Of a stretch of DNA of 64,000 bases, positions 52,674-61,960 are shown piece by piece. Position 1 is the stretch's first letter, and each line of letters begins with the position of its first letter. The notes under the pieces are model-generated. The model was not told where the DNA came from. It saw nothing but the letters and a program-made list of their open reading frames with translations, and did not search any database. Source of the DNA: Bacillus alkalisoli (GTDB lineage Bacteria; Bacillota; Bacilli; Bacillales; Bacillaceae_I); assembly GCF_002797415.1 (NCBI RefSeq), contig NZ_KZ454944.1, positions 1,015,745-1,079,744 on the forward strand, read 5' to 3'. The position numbers were made by a program, and so were the translations under genes.

Positions 52674-52919
52674 GTGAAAAAGAATAGATGGTTATTAAGT
52701 TTACTCTGCATTGCAGCTATGTTTTATTTAGCTTTTCCAAGATTACCAATACACGAAGATGGCCTTGCCGCTTGGTTTGCTATCGCTTGGGTTGTTTTTG
52801 CATTAATGGCTATTGGAGGAAACTTAGCGGCGATTATGTATTTGCCAAAAAGAAAAAGAAAAGTTTCTAAACTAAAATTACAAGAACAAAAACGCATAAG
52901 ATTAAGACAATATACGTAA
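52674..52919 (+). CDS. Small two-helix membrane protein
   Basis: The 81-aa protein starts at GTG 52674, about 10 nt after GAGGAGG; the longer frame includes that site. It has two membrane helices (about 7-23 and 34-55) and a very basic C-terminus (PKRKRKVSKLKLQEQKRIRLRQ). I do not recognise it. It is followed closely by ytoI and may be co-transcribed with it. Confidence 0.7.
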   Translation: MKKNRWLLSLLCIAAMFYLAFPRLPIHEDGLAAWFAIAWVVFALMAIGGNLAAIMYLPKRKRKVSKLKLQEQKRIRLRQYT

Positions 52920-52986
52920 TGGACATTGAATGTCTAACACTTCACTCGTATAATAGAAGAATACTATTAGTGAACGGGTGAAAAAT

Positions 52987-54297
52987 TTGGCAACTAAACA
53001 TGAACAAATACTACAATATATTGAAAAACTTCCAGTTGGGGATAAAATATCCGTTAGACAAATCGCGAAAGCATTAACAGTTAGTGAAGGTACTGCTTAC
53101 CGTGCTATTAAAGAAGCAGAAAACAAAGGGTATGTTAGTACAATCGAACGTGTTGGGACGATTCGTATAGAACGAAAGAAAAAAGAGAATATTGAAAAGC
53201 TAACATTTGCTGAAGTAGTTAACATTGTAGATGGACAAGTGTTAGGTGGTAAAGAAGGATTACATAAAACGTTAAACAAATTCGTTATCGGTGCGATGAA
53301 ATTAGATGCGATGATGCGCTATACTGGCGCAGGGAACTTACTTATTGTCGGTAACCGAACAAACGCACACCAGTTAGCTTTAGAACGTGGTGCCGCAGTT
53401 CTTATTACAGGTGGATTTGATACAGATGAACATGTGAAAAAGTTAGCGGATGAACTGAAGCTCCCAATAATATCAAGTAGTTATGACACGTTTACAGTTG
53501 CAACATTAATAAACCGCGCAATCTATGATCAATTAATAAAAAAAGAGATTGTTCTTGTGGAAGATATATTAACTCCTTTAGATGAAACAACACATTTATT
53601 AGTAGATAATAAGATTGTTGATTGGCTTTATTTTAATGAAAATACGAAACATAGCAGATTTCCAGTTATCGATAAACATGGCAAAGTGCAAGGTGTTGTT
53701 ACTTCCAAAGATGTTTTATCAAAAGACGATCAAACGTTAATTGAAAAAGTGATGACGAAAAATCCTATTACCGTTAATCGTAAAACAAGTGTCGCATCTG
53801 CAGCCCATGTTATGGTGTGGGAAGGCATAGAAATGTTACCTGTTGTCGATCAGCATCATAAGTTAATAGGTATTATTAGTAGACAGGATGTATTAAAAGC
53901 ATTGCAAATGATTCAACGTCAACCTCAAGTAGGAGATACGCTAGATGATATAGTTACAAATCAATTTGTGGAAAGACAAGGAAAAAGTGGCGAAGAGATG
54001 CTATCCTGTGAAATTACCCCACAAATGACAAACTCGGTTGGTACAATTTCATATGGTGTATTTACTACTCTAGTAACAGAGGCGGCGAAACGTACACTTC
54101 GAAACTTGAAAAAAAGCGACATGGTTGTAGAGAACATTACGATCTACTTTATTAAGCCAGTTCAAATTGACAGTACGATTCAAATAAAACCGAAAATACT
54201 AGAAGTTGGACGTAAGTTTGGGAAAATAGATGTAGAGGTATATCACGAAGGGAATGTCGTCGGCAAAGCATTAATGATGGTCCAACTTATTTATTAA
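52987..54297 (+). CDS. ytoI: YtoI: HTH, DRTGG, CBS pair and hotdog-fold protein
   Basis: The 436-aa multidomain protein has, in order, an N-terminal helix-turn-helix (about 1-60: ISVRQIAKALTVSEGTAYRAIKEAE), a DRTGG domain (about 80-185), two CBS domains (about 195-315) and a C-terminal MaoC/thioesterase-like hotdog domain (about 330-435). It looks like a ligand-sensing regulator, but its target is unknown to me. I prefer TTG 52987, which begins ATKHEQI as in relatives, 6 nt after GGGTG; GTG 52978 is the alternative. The stop codon coincides with the edge of repeat R10. Confidence 0.87.
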   Translation: MATKHEQILQYIEKLPVGDKISVRQIAKALTVSEGTAYRAIKEAENKGYVSTIERVGTIRIERKKKENIEKLTFAEVVNIVDGQVLGGKEGLHKTLNKFVIGAMKLDAMMRYTGAGNLLIVGNRTNAHQLALERGAAVLITGGFDTDEHVKKLADELKLPIISSSYDTFTVATLINRAIYDQLIKKEIVLVEDILTPLDETTHLLVDNKIVDWLYFNENTKHSRFPVIDKHGKVQGVVTSKDVLSKDDQTLIEKVMTKNPITVNRKTSVASAAHVMVWEGIEMLPVVDQHHKLIGIISRQDVLKALQMIQRQPQVGDTLDDIVTNQFVERQGKSGEEMLSCEITPQMTNSVGTISYGVFTTLVTEAAKRTLRNLKKSDMVVENITIYFIKPVQIDSTIQIKPKILEVGRKFGKIDVEVYHEGNVVGKALMMVQLIY

Positions 54298-54496
54298 AAG
54301 GCTATGTTAAATACCGCTGTTGATTTCCGTGCAAGCTTCCGCTTTCCGCGGGCGGGTCGGGAGCCTCCTCAGCGCTATCGCGCCTGCGGGGTCTCCCGGT
54401 TCCCGCTTCTCCCGCAGGAGTCTCCGCCTTGCACAGAAATCAACAGCTAATTGTAATTTATTAATATCAACACTAATCTTTATAGCTTTTAATAAA
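54290..54496. repeat. Dispersed hairpin element, copy R10 (with terminal inverted repeats)
   Basis: The core is 54316-54447 in inverse orientation: arms GCTGTTGATTTCCGTGCAAG and its near-complement, middle stem CGGGAG/CTCCCG, inner stem GCGC/GCGC. Terminal inverted repeats TTTATTAAAAGGCTAT (54290-54305) and ATAGCTTTTAATAAA (54482-54496) lie outside. The left end provides the ytoI stop codon. Confidence 0.9.
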
Positions 54497-54497
54497 A

Positions 54498-54540
54498 AAG
54501 ATGGTAGTTTCCTTTCAATAACGAAGCTACCATCTTTTAT
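54498..54540. terminator. Terminator between ytoI and ytpI
   Basis: AAAGATGGTAG / CTACCATCTTT with a T-rich tail is the first terminator after ytoI and lies beyond R10. It also serves convergent ytpI. Confidence 0.8.
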
Positions 54541-54560
54541 TATTTTGTAGTCTCAACCGT

Positions 54561-54872
54561 TTATTGTTGTTTAATTAGTTCTGCTTCTTCACGTGCATGA
54601 GGTAAATAAAATTTATATGCCTTAGATCCAGCCCAAATACTTCCCGAACCAATCAAAATAAATAGTATGCCTACAACAATAGCCCAAGTGGAAGTAGGAT
54701 TAATCATGGCGTTTAAGCCGAATAAAGCAACAAAAATACCTAGAGCAATACTAGATTTCGCACTAAGCCATTTTTTCTCAGCGGGGTATTTTGCTCGGAA
54801 AAAATAAAGGCACTTATAGTAAACATAAAACATTATGGAAAAGATCATAAAAAATACGAGCAATGCGTTCAT
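54561..54872 (-). CDS. ytpI: YtpI family membrane protein
   Basis: The 103-aa protein has three membrane helices (about 2-20, 40-57, 62-82) and a short hydrophilic tail. It matches the YtpI family in length, helix layout and position between ytoI and nrnA. Function is unknown. The start is ATG 54872 after GGAG; eight upstream codons include the ribosome-binding site. Confidence 0.85.
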   Translation of the reverse strand: MNALLVFFMIFSIMFYVYYKCLYFFRAKYPAEKKWLSAKSSIALGIFVALFGLNAMINPTSTWAIVVGILFILIGSGSIWAGSKAYKFYLPHAREEAELIKQQ

Positions 54873-55018
54873 AAATAGAACTCCTTTCAAAATCAATGTC
54901 CAAACTCTATTCTACCTATAAATGATTAAAATATCTAGTAAAGTCCAGCGTTTAACTACTTTGATATTAATGGAAATTATGATTAAATGATAGTAAACAT
55001 ATAAGAGGAGAATGGACA

Positions 55019-55960
55019 ATGAAACAAGAAATTATACGAGAAATAGTGAATGCAGACACAATTATTATTCATCGTCATGTAAGACCAGATCCAGATGCCT
55101 ACGGTTCACAATGTGGATTAGCTGAAATAATAAGAGCTTCTTTTCCAGATAAAAAAGTGTTCCGTGTCGGGAAAGAAGAAAAGTCGCTCCATTTTTTAAC
55201 GAGGTTGGATGAGATTAGTGACAATACATATGAAAATGCTTTGGTAATAGTTTGTGATACAGCGAATGCCGAGAGAATTTGCGATGAAAGATACAACCTT
55301 GGAAGAAAACTAATAAAAATTGACCATCATCCAAACGACGATCAGTACGGAGACCTTATTTGGGTAGATACCGACGCAAGTTCAACAAGTGAAATGATTT
55401 ATGACTTATTTTTAGGAGGTGTTCATCAAGGCTTTCAAATGACAAAAGAGGCAGCTAGACTTATATATGCAGGGATTATTGGAGATACAGGCAGATTTTT
55501 GTTTAAAAGTACGAGTGCCAAAACCTTTAAATATGCATCAGAACTTGTTTCTTATGGATTTGATTTTCCAAAATTGTACAATGAGTTATATGAAGTAAAA
55601 CTTCATATAGCGAAGTTAAACGGATATGTACTAGAGAACTTCCAAATTCATGAGTATGGTGTAGCTACAATGAAACTAACGAAAGAAGAATTAGCACAAT
55701 TCAACGCTACTCCTGCCGATGCATCACAATTAGTAGGATCTCTAGGAAATATTGAAGGTGTTCTGACGTGGGTATTTTTCATAGAAGAAGAGGATCAAAT
55801 TAGAGTAAGATTGCGCTCAAAAGGGCCAATAGTAAACGATATCGCCAAACGCTACAACGGTGGTGGACATCCTCTTGCATCAGGAGCTTCCATCTATAAT
55901 TGGAATGATGCACAACTAGTCTTACAAGACTTAAAAGAACGAGCAAAAAGCTATTCATAA
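55019..55960 (+). CDS. nrnA: Bifunctional oligoribonuclease / pAp phosphatase NrnA
   Basis: NrnA degrades 2-5 nt RNAs (nanoRNA) and dephosphorylates 3'-phosphoadenosine 5'-phosphate from sulfur metabolism. The 313-aa DHH-DHHA1 protein has IIHRHVRPDPDAYGSQ, VICDTAN, KIDHHPND (DHH) and the C-terminal GGGHPLASGA. It starts after AGAGGAGAA. B. subtilis ytqI lies in the same position. Confidence 0.95.
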   Translation: MKQEIIREIVNADTIIIHRHVRPDPDAYGSQCGLAEIIRASFPDKKVFRVGKEEKSLHFLTRLDEISDNTYENALVIVCDTANAERICDERYNLGRKLIKIDHHPNDDQYGDLIWVDTDASSTSEMIYDLFLGGVHQGFQMTKEAARLIYAGIIGDTGRFLFKSTSAKTFKYASELVSYGFDFPKLYNELYEVKLHIAKLNGYVLENFQIHEYGVATMKLTKEELAQFNATPADASQLVGSLGNIEGVLTWVFFIEEEDQIRVRLRSKGPIVNDIAKRYNGGGHPLASGASIYNWNDAQLVLQDLKERAKSYS

Positions 55961-55971
55961 GAATAAATGAA

Positions 55972-56010
55972 ATAGAGCGACTTCCTTTAAAAGTAAGTCG
56001 CTCTTTTAAA
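55972..56010. terminator. Bidirectional terminator after nrnA
   Basis: AGAGCGACTT / AAGTCGCTCT has T- and A-rich flanks. Confidence 0.85.
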
Positions 56011-56015
56011 TAGGT

Positions 56016-56525
56016 TTAAGTTGATTGTTCCATCTTTATAACAGATAGCTCTATTTCAACAGTAGTGTCAAAGTACAATCGAAAAACTTTAAAATAGTAG
56101 CTTTTGTTATCAATCTTATAAGGTGTGCTCTCAATCGATTTTACTAAAAAGTCTTTATTATCATTGATACTCTTTATATCCCTTGAAATAAGATGGTTCA
56201 AATCTTTTTGAATGCTTTCAATAATGTGAACTCGGTCGAGAGAGTTTAGCTTATATTTATCATGATTGTTAATCGTAATATAAATGTCTTCAACTTTTAA
56301 TTTTTCCTTTTCTTCTTTTAACTTTTCATTGTCTTCTGTTAATATGTGAAGTCGATCTTCTAGCTTTTCGACTTGTTTTTTATATTGTACGATGAAATTG
56401 ACTTGGCGATCTTGAATGGCCCCAAACAGAAACACAAAAATCCCCCAACTTAAAATAGCACCAACAACAGCTCCTGCAAAAAAACGTTGCCAACTCGGTT
56501 CACGATGATAGGGAGGTATGCGCAT
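56016..56525 (-). CDS. ytrI: Sporulation protein YtrI
   Basis: The 169-aa protein begins MRIPPYHREPSWQRFFAG, has one membrane helix (about 18-40), a coiled coil (about 45-80: QYKKQVEKLEDRLHILTEDNEKLKEEKEKLK) and a beta-rich outer domain. B. subtilis YtrI is a sporulation membrane protein made in the mother cell. The start at 56525 shares one base with the ytrH stop (TAATG), so translation is coupled. Confidence 0.9.
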   Translation of the reverse strand: MRIPPYHREPSWQRFFAGAVVGAILSWGIFVFLFGAIQDRQVNFIVQYKKQVEKLEDRLHILTEDNEKLKEEKEKLKVEDIYITINNHDKYKLNSLDRVHIIESIQKDLNHLISRDIKSINDNKDFLVKSIESTPYKIDNKSYYFKVFRLYFDTTVEIELSVIKMEQST

Positions 56526-56863
56526 TACAAGTTCTCCTGCTGTGTTAACCAATTTATAATTAATGCACCTAATTGTGCACCACCTGTTGCTGTAATGATA
56601 AGCAATATTTGTTTTACTAAAAACTTGGTTTCTCCACCAAATAAGCCTTTTTCAAAGTTGTAAAAAGTGTCAAATGTTCCACCAATCGCAGCAACAATTG
56701 CCCAAATTTTTAATGAAGAAGCTAACCTAGCCATTCGATTAAGTGGGGCATCTCCAACTAAGAAAGCAGCGAATCCCCCAATTAATGCCCCGCCAATTAA
56801 AACACCTAATGAAATAAAAAAACTTAACAGTAGTGTAGCAATAAATGGATCTTTTACTTCCAT
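56525..56863 (-). CDS. ytrH: Sporulation membrane protein YtrH
   Basis: This 112-aa protein has three membrane helices (about 8-32, 45-65, 82-105) with Gly-rich GVLIGGALIGGFAAFLVGD. The start is ATG 56863, 9 nt after AAAGG, which removes 26 codons of upstream frame and gives the family length. It forms an operon with ytrI. B. subtilis ytrHI is needed for efficient sporulation. The promoter lies in the 150-bp region shared with dnaE; I could not fix a sigma-E promoter. Confidence 0.9.
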   Translation of the reverse strand: MEVKDPFIATLLLSFFISLGVLIGGALIGGFAAFLVGDAPLNRMARLASSLKIWAIVAAIGGTFDTFYNFEKGLFGGETKFLVKQILLIITATGGAQLGALIINWLTQQENL

Positions 56864-57016
56864 CTTCATCATCCTTTCAGTCCATATATCATATATATGG
56901 ACAAGAAGAAAGAAGTATGTTTTTCTTGCAGTAGAAACCAATTGAAATTTCCGTTACTTTTTACTATGTGTACGGTCTATAATAGAATGGAAAGTGAAAA
57001 TAAAGGTGTGAGAATA

Positions 57017-60000
57017 ATGAGTTACGTTCCTTTACATATAATGAGTTGTTACAGTTTGTTAAATAGTTCTGTTAGAATTGACAGGCTTATTCAACGAGCC
57101 AAACAAGAGGGTTTTGAAGCAATTGCAATAACAGACGAAAACGTTATGTATGGAGCCGTGGACTTTTATAAAGCATGTAAAGAAAAAGGAATAAAGCCAA
57201 TTATCGGCATAACTTTATCTGTAATAGAAGACATAGATGAAACATCTAGTAGTCAATTGTTATTGTTAGCTGAAGACTATCAAGGCTATGTTAACTTAAT
57301 GAAACTATCTAGTATTGTACAAACGAAATCGAAAAATGGTGTACCAAAAAAATGGCTAAAGCACTATGCAAAAGGACTTTTCGCTATTTTGCCAGCAACA
57401 ACGTGTGAATTAATTCATGTACTAGATGAAAAAGAAACATTTTTACAACGAACGAAATTTTACTTTGACGTTTTCACAAAAGAAAAAGTTTATTTAGGGA
57501 TGGAAAGACACTCTCAAGAAGCCCATCACATAACCGAAAAGTTGTTAGTAAGATATTCATTTCAAACAGTTGCTTTAAATAAAGTACATTATTTACAAAA
57601 AGAAGATGTTTTTAGTTATGAATGTTTAAAGGCTATTAAACGAGGAGAGCCTTTGGAGGATTTTCCAAAAGATGCTCCGTTTTATTTAAAGAGTAGCGAT
57701 GAGATGTATGAGACATTTTCAGATTGCTTAGAGGCTTTAGAAAATACAATTTTACTAAGTAGAAATTGTAATGTTGAAATAAAGTTTAATCAACGATTAT
57801 TACCTAAATATCCTATTGAAAACGATATGTCGGCAGAAATTTTCCTTGAGGAACTTTGTGTACAAGGGCTAAATAAACGAGTGAAAAATGTCAATAACCA
57901 TTACAAAAATAGATTGCAATACGAGCTTAATGTTATTAGAAAAACTGGGTTTAGTGATTATTTTTTAATTGTTTGGGATTTTATGTTGTTTGCAAGACAA
58001 AATAACATATTAACAGGGCCTGGACGTGGTTCTGCTGCTGGATCATTAGTAGCTTATTGCTTATATATTACGAATGTAGACCCAATACAACATAATTTAC
58101 TTTTTGAAAGATTTTTAAATCCAGAGCGCGTTTCTATGCCAGATATTGATATCGACTTTCAAGATAATCGAAGAGATGAAGTGATTCATTATGTCACAAA
58201 TAAGTACGGTTCGCTGCATGTAGCGCAAATTATTACGTTTGGAACACTTGCAGCCAAAGCTTCTTGGAGAGATGTGTCAAAAGCTTTACGTTTATCTGTA
58301 AAAGAAATCGATGGGATTTCTAAGCTTATCCCTTCGAAACCTGGAACAACATTAGAAAGTGCTTTTACAGAAGTGGATGCTTTTAGGAGAGCGGTTACAG
58401 AAACGAAAGAGCGACAGCGAGCATTTGAGGTTGCAAAACAACTAGAAGGTATACCTAGACATACATCTACACATGCAGCAGGTGTCATCATTAGTGAAAA
58501 CCCTTTAACGGAACTTATTCCGATCCAACAAAGTACACAAGAAACGTATTTAACACAATATCCTATGGAAACATTAGAAAATATCGGCTTACTGAAAATG
58601 GATTTTTTAGGATTGCGGAATTTAACAATCATTCAAACGATTAAGTCCCTTGTTCAAAAAGCAGACCTAAAAATAGAAGAACCTATTCCACCAAACGATG
58701 AAGCAACTTTTGCTTTGCTGTCTGAAGGGGATACATCCGGCATATTCCAGTTAGAATCTCCTGGTATGAGGAAAGTGTTATTGAACTTAAAGCCAAATTC
58801 ATTAGAAGATATTGTAGCTGTTAATGCGTTGTATAGACCGGGTCCGATGGAACAAATACCTTTGTTTATCGAGCGAAAACATGGTGTAAAACCAATTGAG
58901 TATCCACATGAAGATCTAATACCGATATTAAAAAATACTTACGGCGTTATCGTTTATCAAGAGCAAATTATGCAAATAGCTTCAGCGCTTGCTGGTTTTT
59001 CATTAGGAGAAGCAGATTTGCTAAGACGAGCCGTTGGAAAGAAGAAAAAAGAAGTACTGGCAGAAGAAAGGCAACATTTTGTGAAAGGTTGCTTGAAGAA
59101 CGGATATGACGAAAAAACTGCCAACCATATTTATGACCTTATCGTTCGGTTTGCTGACTATGGATTTAACCGCTCACATGCTGTCGCCTACAGCATGATT
59201 GCATATGAATTAGCATACTTGAAAGCGAATTTTCCGATTCAATTTATGAGTGCATTCATGTCTAGCATAATCGGAAATGAGCAAAAAATAAGTCAATATG
59301 TCAATGAAGCAAAAAGAAAAGGAATTCGTGTTTTACCACCATCTATTAACAAAAGCGCTTTTAGTTTCCTAACAGACAAAGATGGTATCAGGTTTAGCCT
59401 TCTAGCAATAAAAGGCGTAGGTAGACAAATAGTAAGATATATCGTAGAGGAACGTAAAAAACAGCCTTACACAGACTTGTTCGATCTAAGTGTGCGAACA
59501 TCCTCCAAGTTGAATAGAAGGTTACTAGAGCAATTAATATACGCAGGTGCGCTAGATGAATTTAATGAGGATAGAGCAACGCTGTTAGCAAGTATTGATG
59601 TAGCGATGCAACATGCAGAATTAGTTACACCAACAACAGATGAAGATCAAATGGGGTTAATGCTAGAAGTTGAATTCGATATTAAACCGAAGTATGTAAA
59701 AGTAGAACCTATGCCACTAATACAGAAGTTAGAATTAGAAAAAGAAGCATTAGGATTTTATTTATCTAACCACCCTGTCGAAATGTTAGAAAGTTATTTT
59801 AAATTAGCTGGTACAACAAATATTGAAAATGCTCTGTTTTCTAAAGGGTATGTTAAGTTAGGTGTTTTAATTGTAGGTGGTAGGACGATTCGAACGAAAA
59901 AAGGGGAACAGATGGCATTTTTAACTTTAAGTGACCAATCAGGTGATTTAGAAGCCGTAGTGTTTCCTGATGTTTTTTCTCGCTTCACTACACAATTCAA

Positions 60001-60361
60001 GCAGGGAGAAATAGTTTTGCTCGAGGGTAAAATAGAGTCAAGGAACGAAAAAGATCAATTAATCGTTAAAAATATACTTTCTTCTAATCAAATAATACAA
60101 CAATACGAGCATTTAAGAGGAAAAGTCTTTTTAAAAATTGATGAAGCAAAACAATCGAGTACCATTTTGCAAGATTTAAAAAGTGTTCTAAACAAGAATC
60201 GTGGTCCAGTGGAAGTATACGTACATTATGTAAAGAATAAAAAAACAATCCGACTTCCTGAAGAAGATTTTATCATGCCAACAGATAAATGTTTACAACA
60301 TTTAGAACAGTTACTAGGGACCCAAAATGTCGTATTTAAGAAAGATGTACCTTTACAATAA
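57017..60361 (+). CDS. dnaE: DNA polymerase III alpha subunit DnaE
   Basis: In Firmicutes DnaE extends RNA primers before PolC takes over. The 1114-aa C-family polymerase has an N-terminal PHP domain (about 5-250: HIMSCYSLLNSSVRIDRL, AITDENVMYGAVDFY), the catalytic palm with GPGRGSAAGSLV and MPDIDIDFQD near 376, HTSTHAAGV, helix-hairpin-helix motifs (about 810-830), and an OB fold (about 955-1040). Start MSYVPLH follows AAAGGTG by 8 nt; the longer frame adds 40 unconserved residues. B. subtilis gene order is kept (ytrI-ytrH / dnaE / ytsJ). Confidence 0.96.
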   Translation: MSYVPLHIMSCYSLLNSSVRIDRLIQRAKQEGFEAIAITDENVMYGAVDFYKACKEKGIKPIIGITLSVIEDIDETSSSQLLLLAEDYQGYVNLMKLSSIVQTKSKNGVPKKWLKHYAKGLFAILPATTCELIHVLDEKETFLQRTKFYFDVFTKEKVYLGMERHSQEAHHITEKLLVRYSFQTVALNKVHYLQKEDVFSYECLKAIKRGEPLEDFPKDAPFYLKSSDEMYETFSDCLEALENTILLSRNCNVEIKFNQRLLPKYPIENDMSAEIFLEELCVQGLNKRVKNVNNHYKNRLQYELNVIRKTGFSDYFLIVWDFMLFARQNNILTGPGRGSAAGSLVAYCLYITNVDPIQHNLLFERFLNPERVSMPDIDIDFQDNRRDEVIHYVTNKYGSLHVAQIITFGTLAAKASWRDVSKALRLSVKEIDGISKLIPSKPGTTLESAFTEVDAFRRAVTETKERQRAFEVAKQLEGIPRHTSTHAAGVIISENPLTELIPIQQSTQETYLTQYPMETLENIGLLKMDFLGLRNLTIIQTIKSLVQKADLKIEEPIPPNDEATFALLSEGDTSGIFQLESPGMRKVLLNLKPNSLEDIVAVNALYRPGPMEQIPLFIERKHGVKPIEYPHEDLIPILKNTYGVIVYQEQIMQIASALAGFSLGEADLLRRAVGKKKKEVLAEERQHFVKGCLKNGYDEKTANHIYDLIVRFADYGFNRSHAVAYSMIAYELAYLKANFPIQFMSAFMSSIIGNEQKISQYVNEAKRKGIRVLPPSINKSAFSFLTDKDGIRFSLLAIKGVGRQIVRYIVEERKKQPYTDLFDLSVRTSSKLNRRLLEQLIYAGALDEFNEDRATLLASIDVAMQHAELVTPTTDEDQMGLMLEVEFDIKPKYVKVEPMPLIQKLELEKEALGFYLSNHPVEMLESYFKLAGTTNIENALFSKGYVKLGVLIVGGRTIRTKKGEQMAFLTLSDQSGDLEAVVFPDVFSRFTTQFKQGEIVLLEGKIESRNEKDQLIVKNILSSNQIIQQYEHLRGKVFLKIDEAKQSSTILQDLKSVLNKNRGPVEVYVHYVKNKKTIRLPEEDFIMPTDKCLQHLEQLLGTQNVVFKKDVPLQ

Positions 60362-60381
60362 AAGAGATATGTTATAGTATG

Positions 60382-60412
60382 AGGAGGTGGTCAGACCACC
60401 TCCTTATTTTTT
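60382..60412 (+). terminator. Terminator after dnaE
   Basis: GGAGGTGGT / ACCACCTCC with a 3-nt loop is followed by TTATTTTTTATTTTT. Confidence 0.9.
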
Positions 60413-60477
60413 ATTTTTATAAATAATAGGTTAAGTTATGCAAACAATGTGATAAAAATAAATATTTTAATTAAATA

Positions 60478-60588
60478 GGCAATGTTAAAACGTAGTGTTG
60501 ATAATTAGAAACTTACCTGTTGATTTCCGTGCAAGGCTGAGACTCCTGCGGGAGAAGCGCCAGTAATCAACTTTTCAGGGTAGTATGT
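60478..60588. repeat. Dispersed hairpin element, copy R11 (truncated)
   Basis: The left extension GGCAATGTTAAAACGTAGTG and left arm CCTGTTGATTTCCGTGCAAGG lead into GACTCCTGCGGGAGAAGCG and then break. The junction continues as ATCAAC-TTTTCAGGGTA, the complement of the TACCCTGAAAA flank seen at R5 and R6. The rest of 60362-60715 has no gene. Confidence 0.85.
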
Positions 60589-60715
60589 ATTAACTTTGGC
60601 ATCCTAACAAGGAACATAGTAAAATAAGGTCGAAGCGTAAAAAATAGCCAAAACATCAAAGATGAAAAATATAACTAATAGAATCAGTTGCGCTTTTTGA
60701 TTAAGGAGGATCCAA

Positions 60716-61957
60716 ATGGTATCACTAAAAGAAGAAGCATTACACATGCATAAAGTACATCAAGGAAAACTAGAAACAATATCAAAAGTGCCAGTAAGAA
60801 ATGCAAAAGATTTAAGTTTAGCATATTCACCTGGAGTAGCAGAACCTTGTAAAGCCATTTATGACGATAAAAATAAAGTGTATGACTATACGATGAAAGG
60901 CAATATGGTAGCAGTAGTTTCTGATGGTACAGCTGTTTTAGGATTAGGTAACATCGGACCAGAAGCTGCATTGCCTGTTATGGAAGGTAAAGCAGTACTT
61001 TTCAAAAGTTTTGCTGGCGTAGATGCTTTTCCTATTTGTTTAAATACAACAGATGTAGAAAAGATAATTGAAACAGTTAAATTACTAGAGCCGAACTTCG
61101 GGGGAGTAAACCTTGAAGATATCGCTGCACCAAACTGCTTTGTCATTGAAGAGCGACTAAAAAAAGAGACAAATATCCCTATTTTCCATGATGATCAACA
61201 TGGTACAGCAATCGTTACAGTAGCAGGTCTAGTAAATGCACTAAAAATTAGTGGCAAAACGATGTCTGAAATTAAAGTAGTTGCTAACGGTGCAGGAGCG
61301 GCAGGTATTGCCATCATAAAATTATTATACCGCTACGGTGTTCGCGATATTATTATGTGTGATTCTAGAGGTGCAATTTATGAAGGTCGCCCAACTGGGA
61401 TGAATAGTGTTAAGGCCGAAGTGGCTGCATATACGAATCGTAACCGTCAAGAAGGCACTTTAGCTGATGTTATAAAGGATGCGGATGTTTTTATAGGAGT
61501 TTCTGTTGAAGGTGCACTTACACAAGATATGGTAAGAAGCATGAATGATAACCCAATTATTTTCGCAATGGCGAACCCAGTTCCAGAAATAATGCCAGAA
61601 GATGCAAAGGCTGCTGGGGCAAGTGTTATCGGTACAGGGCGTTCAGACTTCCCTAACCAAGTAAACAATGTATTAGCTTTTCCAGGAATTTTTAGAGGTG
61701 CCCTAGATGTTCGTGCTACACATATTAATGAACAAATGAAAATTGCTGCAGTAGAAGCAATTGCAAGTCTTGTTTCAGACGAAGAACTAAAATCAGACTA
61801 TGTAATTCCTGCACCTTTCGACCCGCGTGTAGCTCCAGCTGTTGCATCTGCTGTAGCGAAAGCAGCAATGGAGACTGGTGTTGCTCGTCTGCAAGTAGAT
61901 CCAGAAGAAGTTGCCGAGAGAACGAGACGAGAAGCTAGTATTGGAAAAGGTGAATAA
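60716..61957 (+). CDS. ytsJ: NADP-dependent malic enzyme (YtsJ type)
   Basis: This enzyme oxidatively decarboxylates malate to pyruvate with NADP, supplying NADPH for biosynthesis. The 413-aa short-form malic enzyme has SLAYSPGVAEPC, the metal/malate motif NLEDIAAPNCFVIEERL, FHDDQHGTAIV, and the dinucleotide loop VVANGAGAAGIAI. The start follows AAGGAGG. B. subtilis YtsJ is the main NADP malic enzyme and lies between dnaE and accDA as here. A GntR regulator starts 3 nt after its stop. Confidence 0.94.
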   Translation: MVSLKEEALHMHKVHQGKLETISKVPVRNAKDLSLAYSPGVAEPCKAIYDDKNKVYDYTMKGNMVAVVSDGTAVLGLGNIGPEAALPVMEGKAVLFKSFAGVDAFPICLNTTDVEKIIETVKLLEPNFGGVNLEDIAAPNCFVIEERLKKETNIPIFHDDQHGTAIVTVAGLVNALKISGKTMSEIKVVANGAGAAGIAIIKLLYRYGVRDIIMCDSRGAIYEGRPTGMNSVKAEVAAYTNRNRQEGTLADVIKDADVFIGVSVEGALTQDMVRSMNDNPIIFAMANPVPEIMPEDAKAAGASVIGTGRSDFPNQVNNVLAFPGIFRGALDVRATHINEQMKIAAVEAIASLVSDEELKSDYVIPAPFDPRVAPAVASAVAKAAMETGVARLQVDPEEVAERTRREASIGKGE

Positions 61958-61960
61958 TCA

